DNA from: Liolophura sinensis
Lineage: Eukaryota > Mollusca > Polyplacophora > Chitonida > Chitonidae
Length of the DNA: 64,000 nucleotides
Assembly: GCF_032854445.1 (NCBI RefSeq)
Contig: NC_088295.1
Span: 16,233,385 to 16,297,384 of the forward strand
Direction of reading: 5' to 3'
Shown in pieces: positions 11,550 through 23,500 of this stretch; the first letter of the stretch is position 1, and every line of letters starts with the position of its first letter. Below the pieces are notes generated by a model. That model was given only the letters and a program-made list of their open reading frames with translations, had not been told where the DNA came from and searched no databases. The translations under genes and the position numbers were made by a program.

Positions 11550-11715
11550 CACGCTCACTTGAACACAACATTGTAGGTATAAATTAATATTGTATACCTA
11601 AAAATGCGATAAAAAAGGCTGATAAAGTCGCTTAAAATACCTTATAGGCCTACTGCTGGCTTGTCGACATACCCTATGGCGAAGAACATGAACGCAACGA
11701 GACGATGATCGCCAA
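11550..11715. repeat. Direct repeat, right copy
   Basis: Partner of 10600-10755. No primer-binding site, polypurine tract or pol gene lies between the two, so they are not treated as LTRs. Confidence 0.8.
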
Positions 11716-13060
11716 ATCGAACTAAAGTCTTATTTTTCTAACAAAAGCGGGGTCATCGGCTGTGTTGGGATTTTTTATTTTATTTTTATTTTGTCGGCGA
11801 AAACTCGTTATTAGAAGCGGCTAGTGGAGGCTATTTTGAGGCATATTTTATCAGGCTTATGTATATTTTCCGTCAATCGTCAGCAATTTTCGGAAATGAC
11901 GCAATCGATGAGCTTACTAAAAACGGAGAGCCTCCCCTCTTTCCCATTCGGGTTTTTTTTTCCGTTACAAAGTTGTCTTCACATCGTGGACATCACGACT
12001 GCAATATTTCTGGGCTGAGTGCTGGGATCTTAGCAAAAACATAGACTTAAATCCTTTGCATGACCCCAAACAGCTGGGAAGGCTTTTTTTTACTTTCATA
12101 TGTCAGCATGTGTCCTTATGACAAACATGCTGGACGACTCATCCTTGTTATTTACATATTATTCCCATGTACAAAAGTGGCACTGCTTACCACATACATC
12201 AAACCATTCATAAGTGTGCTGAAGTCCTGCACTTCCTACATGTTAACTTGATGTGCAGAATTCTTTAAAAAAAAAAAAAGGACAAAAAGTTATAAATTAA
12301 AGCAATAATTTGCGACTAAGGACATTCTCTTCATCCACAAAATCTTAAAATACATGTTTACAACAAAATAAATGTATAAGTACATGAAGACAGGTACTAA
12401 CACACCTGTATGTGTCAATCATATCGAGGTAAAATGAAAAGAATAAAATCACATGTGTAGATACATTCTCTGCAACTGATCTGAAATACATGAAAACCCA
12501 GCTTTAGACGTCACTCAGTTACCATACCATATCTCTTTGAAGACGATCTTGATCAATTTACGGGCATGCTCACAAGTGATAAAACATCTGGATATTAAGT
12601 TTCTAAAGCTAAAAATATACTTTCACATGGAATAGTCCCTTAACAATACAATCAAATTCTCCCTAAGAGCACAGACATCTATTACTACACAATTTGCTTG
12701 CGCAATTATACACAACATATCAACTACTGACTTCATAGGGCTAAAATGTGAACAGGCAACAACCCAACCCACATTCTGAAGTTATGGTATATTTATGTAC
12801 ACATACACACTGACAGTAAGTGGTCCCATAGTTGGTAACATAAGTGGTAACAAGCTATTGCATGATGAGATGATTTTATATAATACTGCATATCATTATG
12901 AGAGACAGTATAATGCTTCAGCACCAATGCATGAACAATACTGGCTAAAGTCCATTCACTGTTTCTACACAATGACACAAGAAATATAGTAAGTTTTCCC
13001 AGTGTTAACGACATGGAGCATAGCTAAGCTATAAAATTCTGAGCCTTCGGACTAGAAATC
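11716..13060. other. Unassigned stretch downstream of SGPL1
   Basis: No gene is seen. There is an A-run at about 12266-12279. The sequence is AT-rich, with intergenic or 3'-UTR character. Confidence 0.3.
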
Positions 13061-13063
13061 TCA

Positions 13064-13069
13064 TTTATT
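13064..13069 (-). promoter_or_regulatory. Candidate SGPL1 poly(A) signal
   Basis: TTTATT on the plus strand reads AATAAA on the minus strand, about 1.2 kb past the SGPL1 stop. It is the first clear AATAAA I found after the stop. If used, the 25-bp minisatellite lies inside the SGPL1 3' UTR. Confidence 0.35.
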
Positions 13070-13150
13070 TAACACATTTCACATATATTGTTCTAAGGCT
13101 GAAGTGAAGAGGGACAAATCAAGACGCAATATAATGATTTATGTCATGAA

Positions 13151-13408
13151 AGCAGTGTGAATCAAGCTACCAATCAGCAGTGTGAATCAAGCTACCAATC
13201 AGCAGTGTGCATCAAGCTACCAATCAGCAGTGTGAATCAAGCTACCAATCAGCAGTGTGAATCAAGCTACCAATCAGCAGTGTGAATCAAGCTACCAATC
13301 AGCAGTGTGCATCAAGCTACCAATCAGCAGTGTGAATCAAGCTACCAATCAGCAGTGTGAATCAAGCTACTAATCAGCAGTGTGAATCAAGCTACCAATA
13401 GGCAGTGG
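13151..13408. repeat. 25-bp minisatellite, about 10 copies
   Basis: AGCAGTGTGAATCAAGC starts every 25 bp from 13151 to 13376. Copies are almost identical; the main variant is GAATC/GCATC at copies 3 and 7. The high identity implies recent expansion. Confidence 0.97.
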
Positions 13409-14035
13409 GTTACTACATGCTAAACACAAAACTTATTCCCTCACTGCATTCAATTTGTTCACATTATCATATCAGAGACAATACATAGAGAAAAGAAAAC
13501 TAGCCAAAAAACTGACTACTTGTGCAGGAGATTTAAGATAAAAGTATGTAAAAGAGGTGTTGGAATTATATTAGCTGGTATCAATCGCTGCTTAAAGGCT
13601 TAAAACATCTTTTTATGGACATAGCATTAATAGCTATGATCACTGAATTCTTGACAGCCTTCAGCTCAAAATATTATTTACATGAATTGTACAAGCAAAC
13701 TGATGCTAATATGTGCAATACTCCTGTAACAGTAAACCAACCTTTGAAATTAAAACCTGAGTTTTGTACACAATGTGTGAGAGGAGAACACAGCCACTTA
13801 CTATGATGTCAGATGACGTCAAACACATCACTAAACAGAGGTCAAATCCAGTGTACATGCTCAGAAGGAACATGATATGCCTGAATGACACAACTCATCT
13901 CCTCGCTAGAACCTCTATCACACTCTCTCAAAAAATTACAAGTGTATGAACAAACATGTGAAATAGTCTATCAAATAACAAATATGATCATCTTTTACTG
14001 AATGTGCTATTACCTTGTACTGCCATGTACACATA

Positions 14036-14104
14036 CAGGTATGAGACAATCATATACATACATGTATGAGACAATCATATACATACATGTATGAGACAAT
14101 CATT
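14036..14104. repeat. 25-bp tandem repeat, 2.7 copies
   Basis: CATGTATGAGACAATCAT followed by ATACATA repeats three times. It is unrelated in sequence to the array at 13151 despite the equal period. Confidence 0.85.
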
Positions 14105-14275
14105 TACAATGCGTAGGCTTCCACATACTTACCTCCAACTTTACATATATCAACATCACATAAATCATTTCATTGAAAAAAAAAACATCTAAAACTATAT
14201 GAATTTTGAGTAAATTGTAGGTGGAAAGTGGAAAAATTCTTCTTTGGAAACAATCTTTGTGTGCCCCCATAGATG

Positions 14276-14431
14276 CTACTCAGAAGAGTGCATGGTGGCA
14301 TTAGTCTGGCTGTGCACCTCTCCATTACTGACAGGCTGGGAGGTGCTGTAACAGGCATCTATGAAGATCTGGGCCATATCATTCACCAGTGTCCGATCAG
14401 GGATGCTCTGGGCCATGCCATAAATTGCAGC
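14276..14431 (-). CDS. SGPL1: SGPL1 exon 16 (stop)
   Basis: Begins [20 protein letters not shown], continues [13 protein letters not shown], and stops at TAG 14278-14276. The AIYGMAQ motif is conserved; the tail after YSTS is variable, as in other species. Confidence 0.92.
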   Translation of the reverse strand, partial: AAIYGMAQSIPDRTLVNDMAQIFIDACYSTSQPVSNGEVHSQTNATMHSSE

Positions 14432-14533
14432 CTGAAAATATATACAATTTTCATCAGTTGGATAACTAAGAATTAGGGTGGCAGAATGCTCAACCCTGAC
14501 AGCTCGGTAGATTTCATACGTTTGGTGTATACA

Positions 14534-14592
<59 letters not shown>

Positions 14593-17500
14593 TTGCGGTT
14601 TAACGTCGTACTTAACAATTTTTAGTCATATGACGACAAGGAGTGATTAGGTACGTGTACATGTATTGTGTCTTCTTGTGGCAGGGCGAGGCCATGGAGA
14701 GAAAGTGGTGTTGCCACTGAAGTAATATGCTGAAGACACCAGACATGACACCCTATCCAGTCTCATTATACTGACACCGGGCCAACCAGTCATGTCTCTT
14801 TGCTCAAACCTCTCAGTGCTAAGAGCCAAGGAAAGAAGCAGTAAGTATCATTTTTGAAGTCTTTCCTATGGCCTGACCCAGGTTTGATCCCCCGGTCTCC
14901 CGACGTCAAGGCAGACTCTCTAACCATTAGGCCACCAAAGTGGTCCCATTCGTTTAGTAAGACAAGACTGAAGTAGCAGGGAAATGATAGAATATCCATG
15001 ATTAATGTCATGTTGGCAATATTTCAGGCCTATCATGATGAGAACACAGCTGAAGAAGTGCAAGTATCTTTCCCAGCTGCTTCAAACATGGGCAAGCCAT
15101 GTTCAATATTTGCAGAACAAGCTTCTGACCCAACACCAAATATCAGGAAAAATTAACAAACCCTAAATAGGATTCCAATCTTGTATTTTCATAGGCTGAG
15201 TGTCTAATGAACTCTTCCCACCCCTAATCCCTGCTCTCCCCAAACTTTTGACTTACAGCGCCACCACATTCTGCCTGTGGGTCATTCATGATCTCAGCCA
15301 CGCTGCTTCTCACATCATCAAGGAAGCGCTGTGCCACACCTGGCTTCGTGTGAACATAAGTAACACACAGATGAATTCTGCAACACAAACACCACAAGAC
15401 ATACATACATATGCACACATTAACAGCTTCTGTTCTGAATCTTATATATTCATATAGACTTCCCTGGCCAGAAATAAAAATAATTAAAAACTATATTTAT
15501 TATTGCCATCCTGCCTATATTGTCATACTTACATTAACAAAGAGGTTGTGTTTACTGTAATCAAACTGGTACCTGATAGACACCCGAAAACGGGGAGGAA
15601 ATGTTTGAATCAAAACATAGTGCTGAAAGCATGTACTGCACCATGCCATTTGTATATGCAATTTTATTCTGAAAAGTACAAACAATGTAAGTGGCTCACC
15701 ATTTTCCAAAACTAGGCAGTATGAGCTAGGTGGTTGCCTGTCACAAGGTCTGTATTTATCGGACTGGTATTTTCATGCCACATTCAAGAACACCATACAC
15801 TTATATGATGACAGTTAATTACATGTTGAGTTTTACTTTTTATACAAAATTTCTTTTTCAAAAAAAGAAAAGGTACCAGTATTTATTCACGAAGACAAAA
15901 TGTGATGCCTGTGACCATAACATTAAAGGGCTTATGGTCTGAACTATAGCAGTCAACACAACTCCGTCATCTATTGACATTCCCGAGGACAAGGTGTAAA
16001 TGGCTTTGTAAGTGAAACACCCTACATGTAGTTAACCCTAGCCTAGTAAAGAGTCCATGTATGTCTAAGTTTACTTACGATGATGGGAACTGCAATGGGT
16101 TGAGACTCCATCCTTTAACCCTGATGGCATCAGAAAGACGGTAGACGTTAAAGTGTTTGGAGGCTATAGCTACCACACACACCTTAGGCTCACCAACCAC
16201 GTGTATGCCATGAATCTTCCGCAACCTACAAAGTCCATCAGGAATTCCATATTAATGTACTCGCCAAAGAGTAAATGTAAATTTGATATAAGTATATCCA
16301 CACTAAATGAGCAAATTGTCATGTCAGATTTTGGAAGTGACTTTGACTGTGAAGCATTACATGAGATGTAACACCTGTACATCCACAGTATAAAATACTG
16401 TCACAGTATAATTTGTCTCTCTGATAAAACATATATACTCACATACACTATAATACCTATTAGATGTATATGTTACATTTACAATGTCTTTCAGATTAAG
16501 CAAAATCCAGAATGCACTTGTCCTCACAGCCACAAATCTTCACTCACCCTTCATCTATGAACTTGGTCGTCGCGATGATCTTCTTGGTGGATTCCACGTA
16601 GCCATTTTCCCCAATGTGCATCATGGTTGCCCAGCATGTAGCAATGATTGCACCTGCTCTGCTTCCTATGACAAAAGTCAATCAAACAATGTTTAATTAC
16701 AGACTGATTGGTTGATTGACACATCATTGTTTAACACCACACTCAAGAATTTTTCCCTTATACAATGGTGGTCATTTACACGGGTGGAAGTAACCGAAGT
16801 GCCCGGAATAAGCCACCAACCTTTGGCAAGTTACTCACAAACTTGACACACAGATCTACATACCCATATTGGTGGAAGACAAGTGGTCGTTAAACGTACA
16901 AAAAAGTTCATACTTTGTTCTGATTTGATTAATAAAAATTCTAAAAACAGAGAAATAAAGCATAACGTCCTTCAGCAGATTTGATATCTGATATGAAGAC
17001 CAGATTTTCTTGTTTTATTAACAGTTTAACACTGCTGAAGTGGTGACAACCCACTACCGCTGAACCTTGTTTTGTACCGATTCAAATCATGAGAATGCTG
17101 AGGGATTTGATGAGGTACGAAACAAGGTGTAGCAGTATCGGGTTATACAACAAACACCAAGACAAAGATGTTAAAGTCTGTTCTACCCCCAAAAATGAAG
17201 AAAATGTGGTAAAAACTGCATATTTCCTGCTGCCATTCTCTTTTACTCCTTCCACAGGGGCTATGCATTTTACACCAATCAACGGCAAGATTAGGCCATG
17301 CCAGTTGACCTTGATACATCAAAGCTGCTTATGTATGACGTTGTGTCTTGTTGTTGTGTGATGTAGAAATGTAAAAAATTACTGTACATGTATCATGATG
17401 TCATATCACTGAGCTTAGATTGCAACATCTTGAAACAAAAGTTTCTTTTTCCATGTAATGGCGTCTCAGCGAAAAATATAAAACGTAAAAACAAAAGCGA

Positions 17501-20500
17501 TATCTATAAACTGTGCAAAATAACACTTTTATCACTGAAGGAAATTCTGATAGTTCACCTTTATATAAATTACAAAACAAATCTCATCAAGTAAACAAAT
17601 TCAAATTCTCTTATTTGTAGACAAGCATGAAATGATATTACTCAGGGAGGTAAATATACCGGCCGGTTTCTTGCGTGACACACCTGATGTAGTTTGAGAG
17701 GTCATCTCTATTTAATATGTATATTTGCACACTGCCCACAATTAACATCGGGGTAGAATACTGTAAACGTACCCGCAATAGTTGGAGTAGCGTAGATACC
17801 ACCAGGCCAGTCTGGCTGAGAGAAACACTGCTGCTTCCTTAGATCTGGGTTACGGTACAGTATCACAGATGAACCTTTGGGCGCAAACCCGTACTGTGGG
17901 CAAACAGATGTGTACTATGAATGACGGTGAAGAATAAACACAGACCAATAAAGCTGGCCTTTGGCTTTATGAGTAGAATCTTGGTGGACAAAAATGGACA
18001 ATGGTTCTTATTGACATGATGTACATCATGTAGCCACAGCTTCGGACATAACCATTTCTCCCTGTAGCCAGGGTGTCACATATAGGAGATGGATATCGGA
18101 GTATTAAGTATGATTTTTACTCAGTTATGCATGTATACTGAAGAATTGCACAGTTAAACAGAAGCCAAACAATAAAAGGGATTTACATATACTCTGCCAT
18201 ATCAGCATTTTCCAATTTAAATTTTCTCACAGATGTGAAATGAATATTGGGATGTTTATGATGACATAAATTTATTTTATATAAAACAGTGGGGCTTCCC
18301 AGAAATACCTGCACATGACATCATTATGAGTAGCTGACCAACCTTATGTGAATCGGCTGATATACTGGTCACGCCCTCCAAACGGAAATCAAATGGAGGC
18401 AAGTTAAATCCAGCCTTCTCCATGAAAGGGATCAGAAAACCACCTAGGCAGGCATCCACATGAACAGGCACTCCGTAACGTTTACCAAGCTGAAAACAGG
18501 GCAAAAACTTGGTGAGCAGAAATATAATCATAAAATCAAACCCACAAAGTAACGTGAACTTAAATGATTTTCTGGACCAAGTTAAGGAAATTTAATTCAT
18601 AATATGGTAAAGCCAAATCTAGAGCCATTTTCTTTCTGGGAAAATGTTTGGGCTCCCAAACTGTTGTGTGCCTGAACTAATCAAGCTGTATTTAAACTAA
18701 AGTAAATTAAACTAAAAAACTGGGAGGAAACTGGGCAGAGCTCAGGATAAACCCACAAACATCCGCAGGTTGCTGGCAGACCTTCCCACTTACGGCCAGA
18801 GAGGAAGCCAGCATGAAAATGTTTACGATGTTTTCCATTTAGATTTGAAAGCACTCAGAAAGCATCATTTTGAGCTGTATTTTATAAAATTTCTACGAGC
18901 ATGGTCACAATAATAACTTAAGGAGTAAAACTTCCATTTTTTTTTTGTAGATATGTCCCTGAGTACTAAGAGAACAAGTCAGTCAAATACAGAAATGTAT
19001 ACCTGTTGTCAACAGCCCCATTCCCATATAAACAGCACAAACTGGTCCTATCACTACACTATGTTGACTGGTTGTTGTTGTTGTTAAAGTAGAATTAACA
19101 TGATTGCAGATAATTCTTTATATGTGGCTCACCCCATTTCAAAATGGACCATGTGCAGAGAAAATCTTGGCAAGTAACACAATGATTCAACTGTACAAGG
19201 GCATTGCTCTAAAAAATTACATGAGATGGGCATTAGGCATTAGGCAATTACACAAGTCAATTTTCAAACCTAACTTAAAACTTAAAACCAACCTATAATG
19301 CTCAGTTTTTGGTACTGGAAACTGAACTTTGACACATTTGCCTCAAGTTAACATTGAAATCATAAATAAAACTTCTAACATTCAGTAATTAACCATAAAA
19401 TCGTATTTCAAATTTCTACTTCAGTGAGAAATGGCTTTGAGGAACTGGCCCCAGTGTGCTCAATGTTTTGTGTGCTTAACAGATACATTTAGAAGTCTGC
19501 GTCAGGTTACCATACATCACCATGGTTTTCTATTACACTGGACTGGATGCAGGAGAAATACAAGAAAAAGTGAAATGTACTCAGTAAAATGACACATCCA
19601 TTAGGGTAATGGCAGTATGAAATGTTTTTGAAATCATGCTTAAACATGAAACAGATATTGCTCCTCTCATGTACGTATATTAGTAATAAATGCATTTGTA
19701 CTTCTTCCAACAACAACATGAAGAGGATTTCTAATCAGTTGCATTATGCTGATATCTTGCAATGAGCCCAGACACAAAACTGAGAGAGAAGATTTATTAT
19801 TATTAAGACTGGACATTTCGGCTACTATCAGACTTACCGCAGCCACGTCTTCCACTGGGTCGACTGTGCCATGAGGAAATTGCGGAACAGAGGCAACCAT
19901 CTGAGGAAAACAATGAGCTATAGTAACACACTTTCTTAAACAATGATCAAGTAATGACATGAACGAATTCAAATCCAGTACATATAAAGAAAATAAACAT
20001 TGTACATTTACCTGTATGAGTAACAGTTTCACCCTAATTCCTGAACTATTTTGTATAGGAAACAACTTTCCGTGCGACTTGCATGCCCATTAATTTAATT
20101 TTGGAGACAAAACTACACTGAGTGGGCTGGCCAATTTTAGGGCTTCACAGAAAGTATAATTTTATCAGTCTACATAGAATGACATGTTCAGAATATGCTT
20201 GAATAAGCATCATGCAAATATGCAAAAAGGTTAAAAAATTACAATGCATGAAAAATGTAATTCTCGCATGAGGGCCTACCATTCGGTAATAACTATTCCA
20301 TGTTATTACATACATTTATACAGGATACAAGAGTACATGTAAACTTGATGATTACACTCAAAGAAAACCTTCACCCTTTTTTTTCATCCCATATGTTTGT
20401 AAGTTAAATAATAAGAAAAGCACTGTTATACTGAAGTTAGCCTCCTGGTCACCAGGTTAGAGCTGTCTTAAATTTGACCTTGAAGCATAATGCCACATCA

Positions 20501-23500
20501 GATTTCCATTCCTTTACACAGTGCATGTTGACCCGTACACTACATACTGCCTTACCATACAAGTTCTCCTAGATATCAACCTCCTCATAGCCCTCACATC
20601 CACAACCTGTGTCTCAGGGTCAACTGGGACATGAACCATCTTTATTCTGAAGAACGCAGCGGCCTTTTCAATGCAATGAAAAGCGCATATATAAATATCA
20701 GAGAAAGAGTAATATACAAAACACTGATTTCAGCAAATAGTCTGATTTAGAAGCTCTTCCGGGTAGCTACACATACACTAAATTATAATATGCCTTCTAT
20801 CTGTATTCTATAACGTATCCCTATATAAATGATCTAGACGGCATTAACACCACTGTACATGTGACATAAATATCAGACTGTGCCAAATGCCCATTATTAA
20901 CACACACAATGTTTGATGTAAAAATCTGTCTAGAAAACATTTTTAGTGGCAAATAAAGGTAAAAAAAAAATATGCCTTTTTGCAAAGGGGCTGATGTTTT
21001 ACCAGTAGGATATCCTTCTACATGTACATACACTTTCCCAACAAACCTTTTAACATCTGTCCAAGATGATCAAATCTCCCAGAAACATGGCATGCGAAAT
21101 GAGCATCTTAATGGTTATGGGAGAGAGTTCAGGGCACTTCAAAAGAAATCAATTCTCTTATACTGCTTATCATCTACTCACATACCATACAGACATGAAA
21201 CTGATACACAATATAACGTTCCAGAGGAATTGTAAATTAACATAATAAAATACAAAAGATTTGAAAACATGCTCTATGCTAAAACTTTACTGACCTTATC
21301 AAATGCTGCATGGGCTGTCACTGGACACAACCTGAAATGAAGCACACATCATGATGAGCTTTACAAGTCACACATTGGGTGATCACGTTCAGGCTTACAG
21401 ATACTTGACTTATGCTTTATGATTTAACCCACCAAAACTTAGCTGATAATATGTACTTACATAAAATAGCAGTTTGGTTTATTGGGTGGAGAAAACTTGT
21501 GCACATTTTGATCATTACAGTCTTGTCAGGTAAACACATCTGGTAAGACTTTACTTATCAACCTAACCAGAAAGTCTTTTTTCATCACATGACCTCACTT
21601 ATCAAAGGCCCATGTTAAGAGGATTTTACCAACCAACAGTTAGAGTGACACAGAACATAAAAAGTGGAAGATCTAGGTTTTTAGTCATTAATTCATTTAA
21701 CTGCTATTTGTCATCTACTCCAGAAATAGTTGCCTTATGGCTAAAATCTGGTCCATGTGTAGAAAATATTGGAGCAAAGGTTAGATAACCACACTTAACT
21801 TGTGATATGACAAAAACTGGTATGATGTATCCACACCAGTATCTTCCATGAGCAAGAGCTGGTGAGCTCAGGGTACGGTCCATTAGCTGCAGCTTTCCAG
21901 CATGAAAATGAAAAAAAAAACCCCAAAAAACAACAACAACAAGGCTTACATTTCAGGATGCTTAATTCCGCGCTCATATGCTAGGTTTCTGTAACACAGA
22001 CAGGCTAGTAGAATACTCTCTGTACCTCCAGAGGTCATCTAAAACAAAACAAAAAATATTCACCATAACTGTATACCCTCTATAAATGCCACCAGTTGGT
22101 TAAACTGAACACACACAAATATATTGACAAATTACGGTTATACATGTACTGATATTTTATCATGTGCATCGTCGACAGATAACCACAGATAACTTGGAGA
22201 CAAATATAAGAGTTCTTACCACCCCACAGGTTTCTGGTCCCCCATTAAACATTGTGCAGCACATCCTCACAATCTCTGCTTCCATCCTCCTTACATCTGG
22301 GAACACATCAGGATGCAGAGGGTTTGCCCAGGCGTAAAGGCCATAAGTCTGAAACCGGGTATTAAAACAGGAAATATGACCATGTAATCCTTAAATGACA
22401 GTAGGGCTATTTCAAACACTGGTACTGGAAGTAAGTCAAGAATTAATGCCTCAATTAGAACGTCTTCTTGTGACACAACTCCAGAGTACCATGGACACAT
22501 CCCAATGTGGACGGTCTGTTTGGAGTGAACCGGTGTAAGAATTTCTCTTCCTTTGTGATTTAATATGGAATAATATGTACTAACATAATATAACATGTGC
22601 TACCACTGGAAGATATCATCCTCATAATTTATGTTATTGTTTTAGGACAAATTTTACTCTTTGTGAACAGTTTAACACAACCCCCCAGATCTGTCTCAAT
22701 TGCCATTGATTGATTCATTTATTCCATTGGGGTTTAATGCCACACTCAAGAATATTTCAGCTATATGATAGTGTGTACCTTGGCTGTCAGAACCTCACTG
22801 TATAATCTAAATGTGCACCTTGGGTGTCAGAACCACTATTGTACAACCTACATGTGTACCTTGGCTGTCAGAACCTCACTGTATAACCTAAATGTGCACC
22901 TTGGCTGTCAGAACCACTATTGTACAACCTACATGTGTACCTTGGCTGTCAGAACCTCACTGTATAATCTAAATGTGCACCTTGGCTGTCAGAACCTCAC
23001 TGTACAACCTAGATGTGTACCTTGGCTGTCAGAACCAACAATGTAAAACCTAAATGTGTACCTTGGCTGCCAGAACTACCATGGTAAAACCTAGATGTTT
23101 ACCTTGGCTGTCAGAACCTCACTGTATAACCTAAATGTGCACCTTGGCTGTCAGAACCTCACTGTACAACCTAGATGTGTACCTTGGCTGTCAGAACCAA
23201 CAATGTAAAACCTAAATGTGTACCTTGGCTGCCAGAACTACCATGGTAAAACCTAGATGTGCACCTTGGCTGTCAGAACCTCACTGTATAACCTAAATGT
23301 GTACCTTGGCTGTCAGAACCTCACTGTATAACCTAAATGTGCACCTTGGCTGTCAGAACCACTATTGTACAACCTACATGTGTACCTTGGCTGCCAGAAC
23401 CCTCACTGTATAACCTACATTTGTCCCTTGGCTGCCAGAACTACCACTCTAAAACCAACATGTGTGCTTTTGGCTGCTAGAACCAAAATTGTATAAACTT

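Noticed and set aside
10600-11715. LTR retrotransposon bounded by 160-bp repeats
   Set aside because: No primer-binding site, polypurine tract, TG..CA ends or gag/pol sequence between them.
13151-13408. Regular 25-bp repeats as a CRISPR array
   Set aside because: Units abut head-to-tail with no unique spacers, and the genome is eukaryotic.
22765-23046. 93-aa repetitive protein over the 40-bp array
   Set aside because: It is antisense to SGPL1, inside an intron, and explained by the minisatellite.
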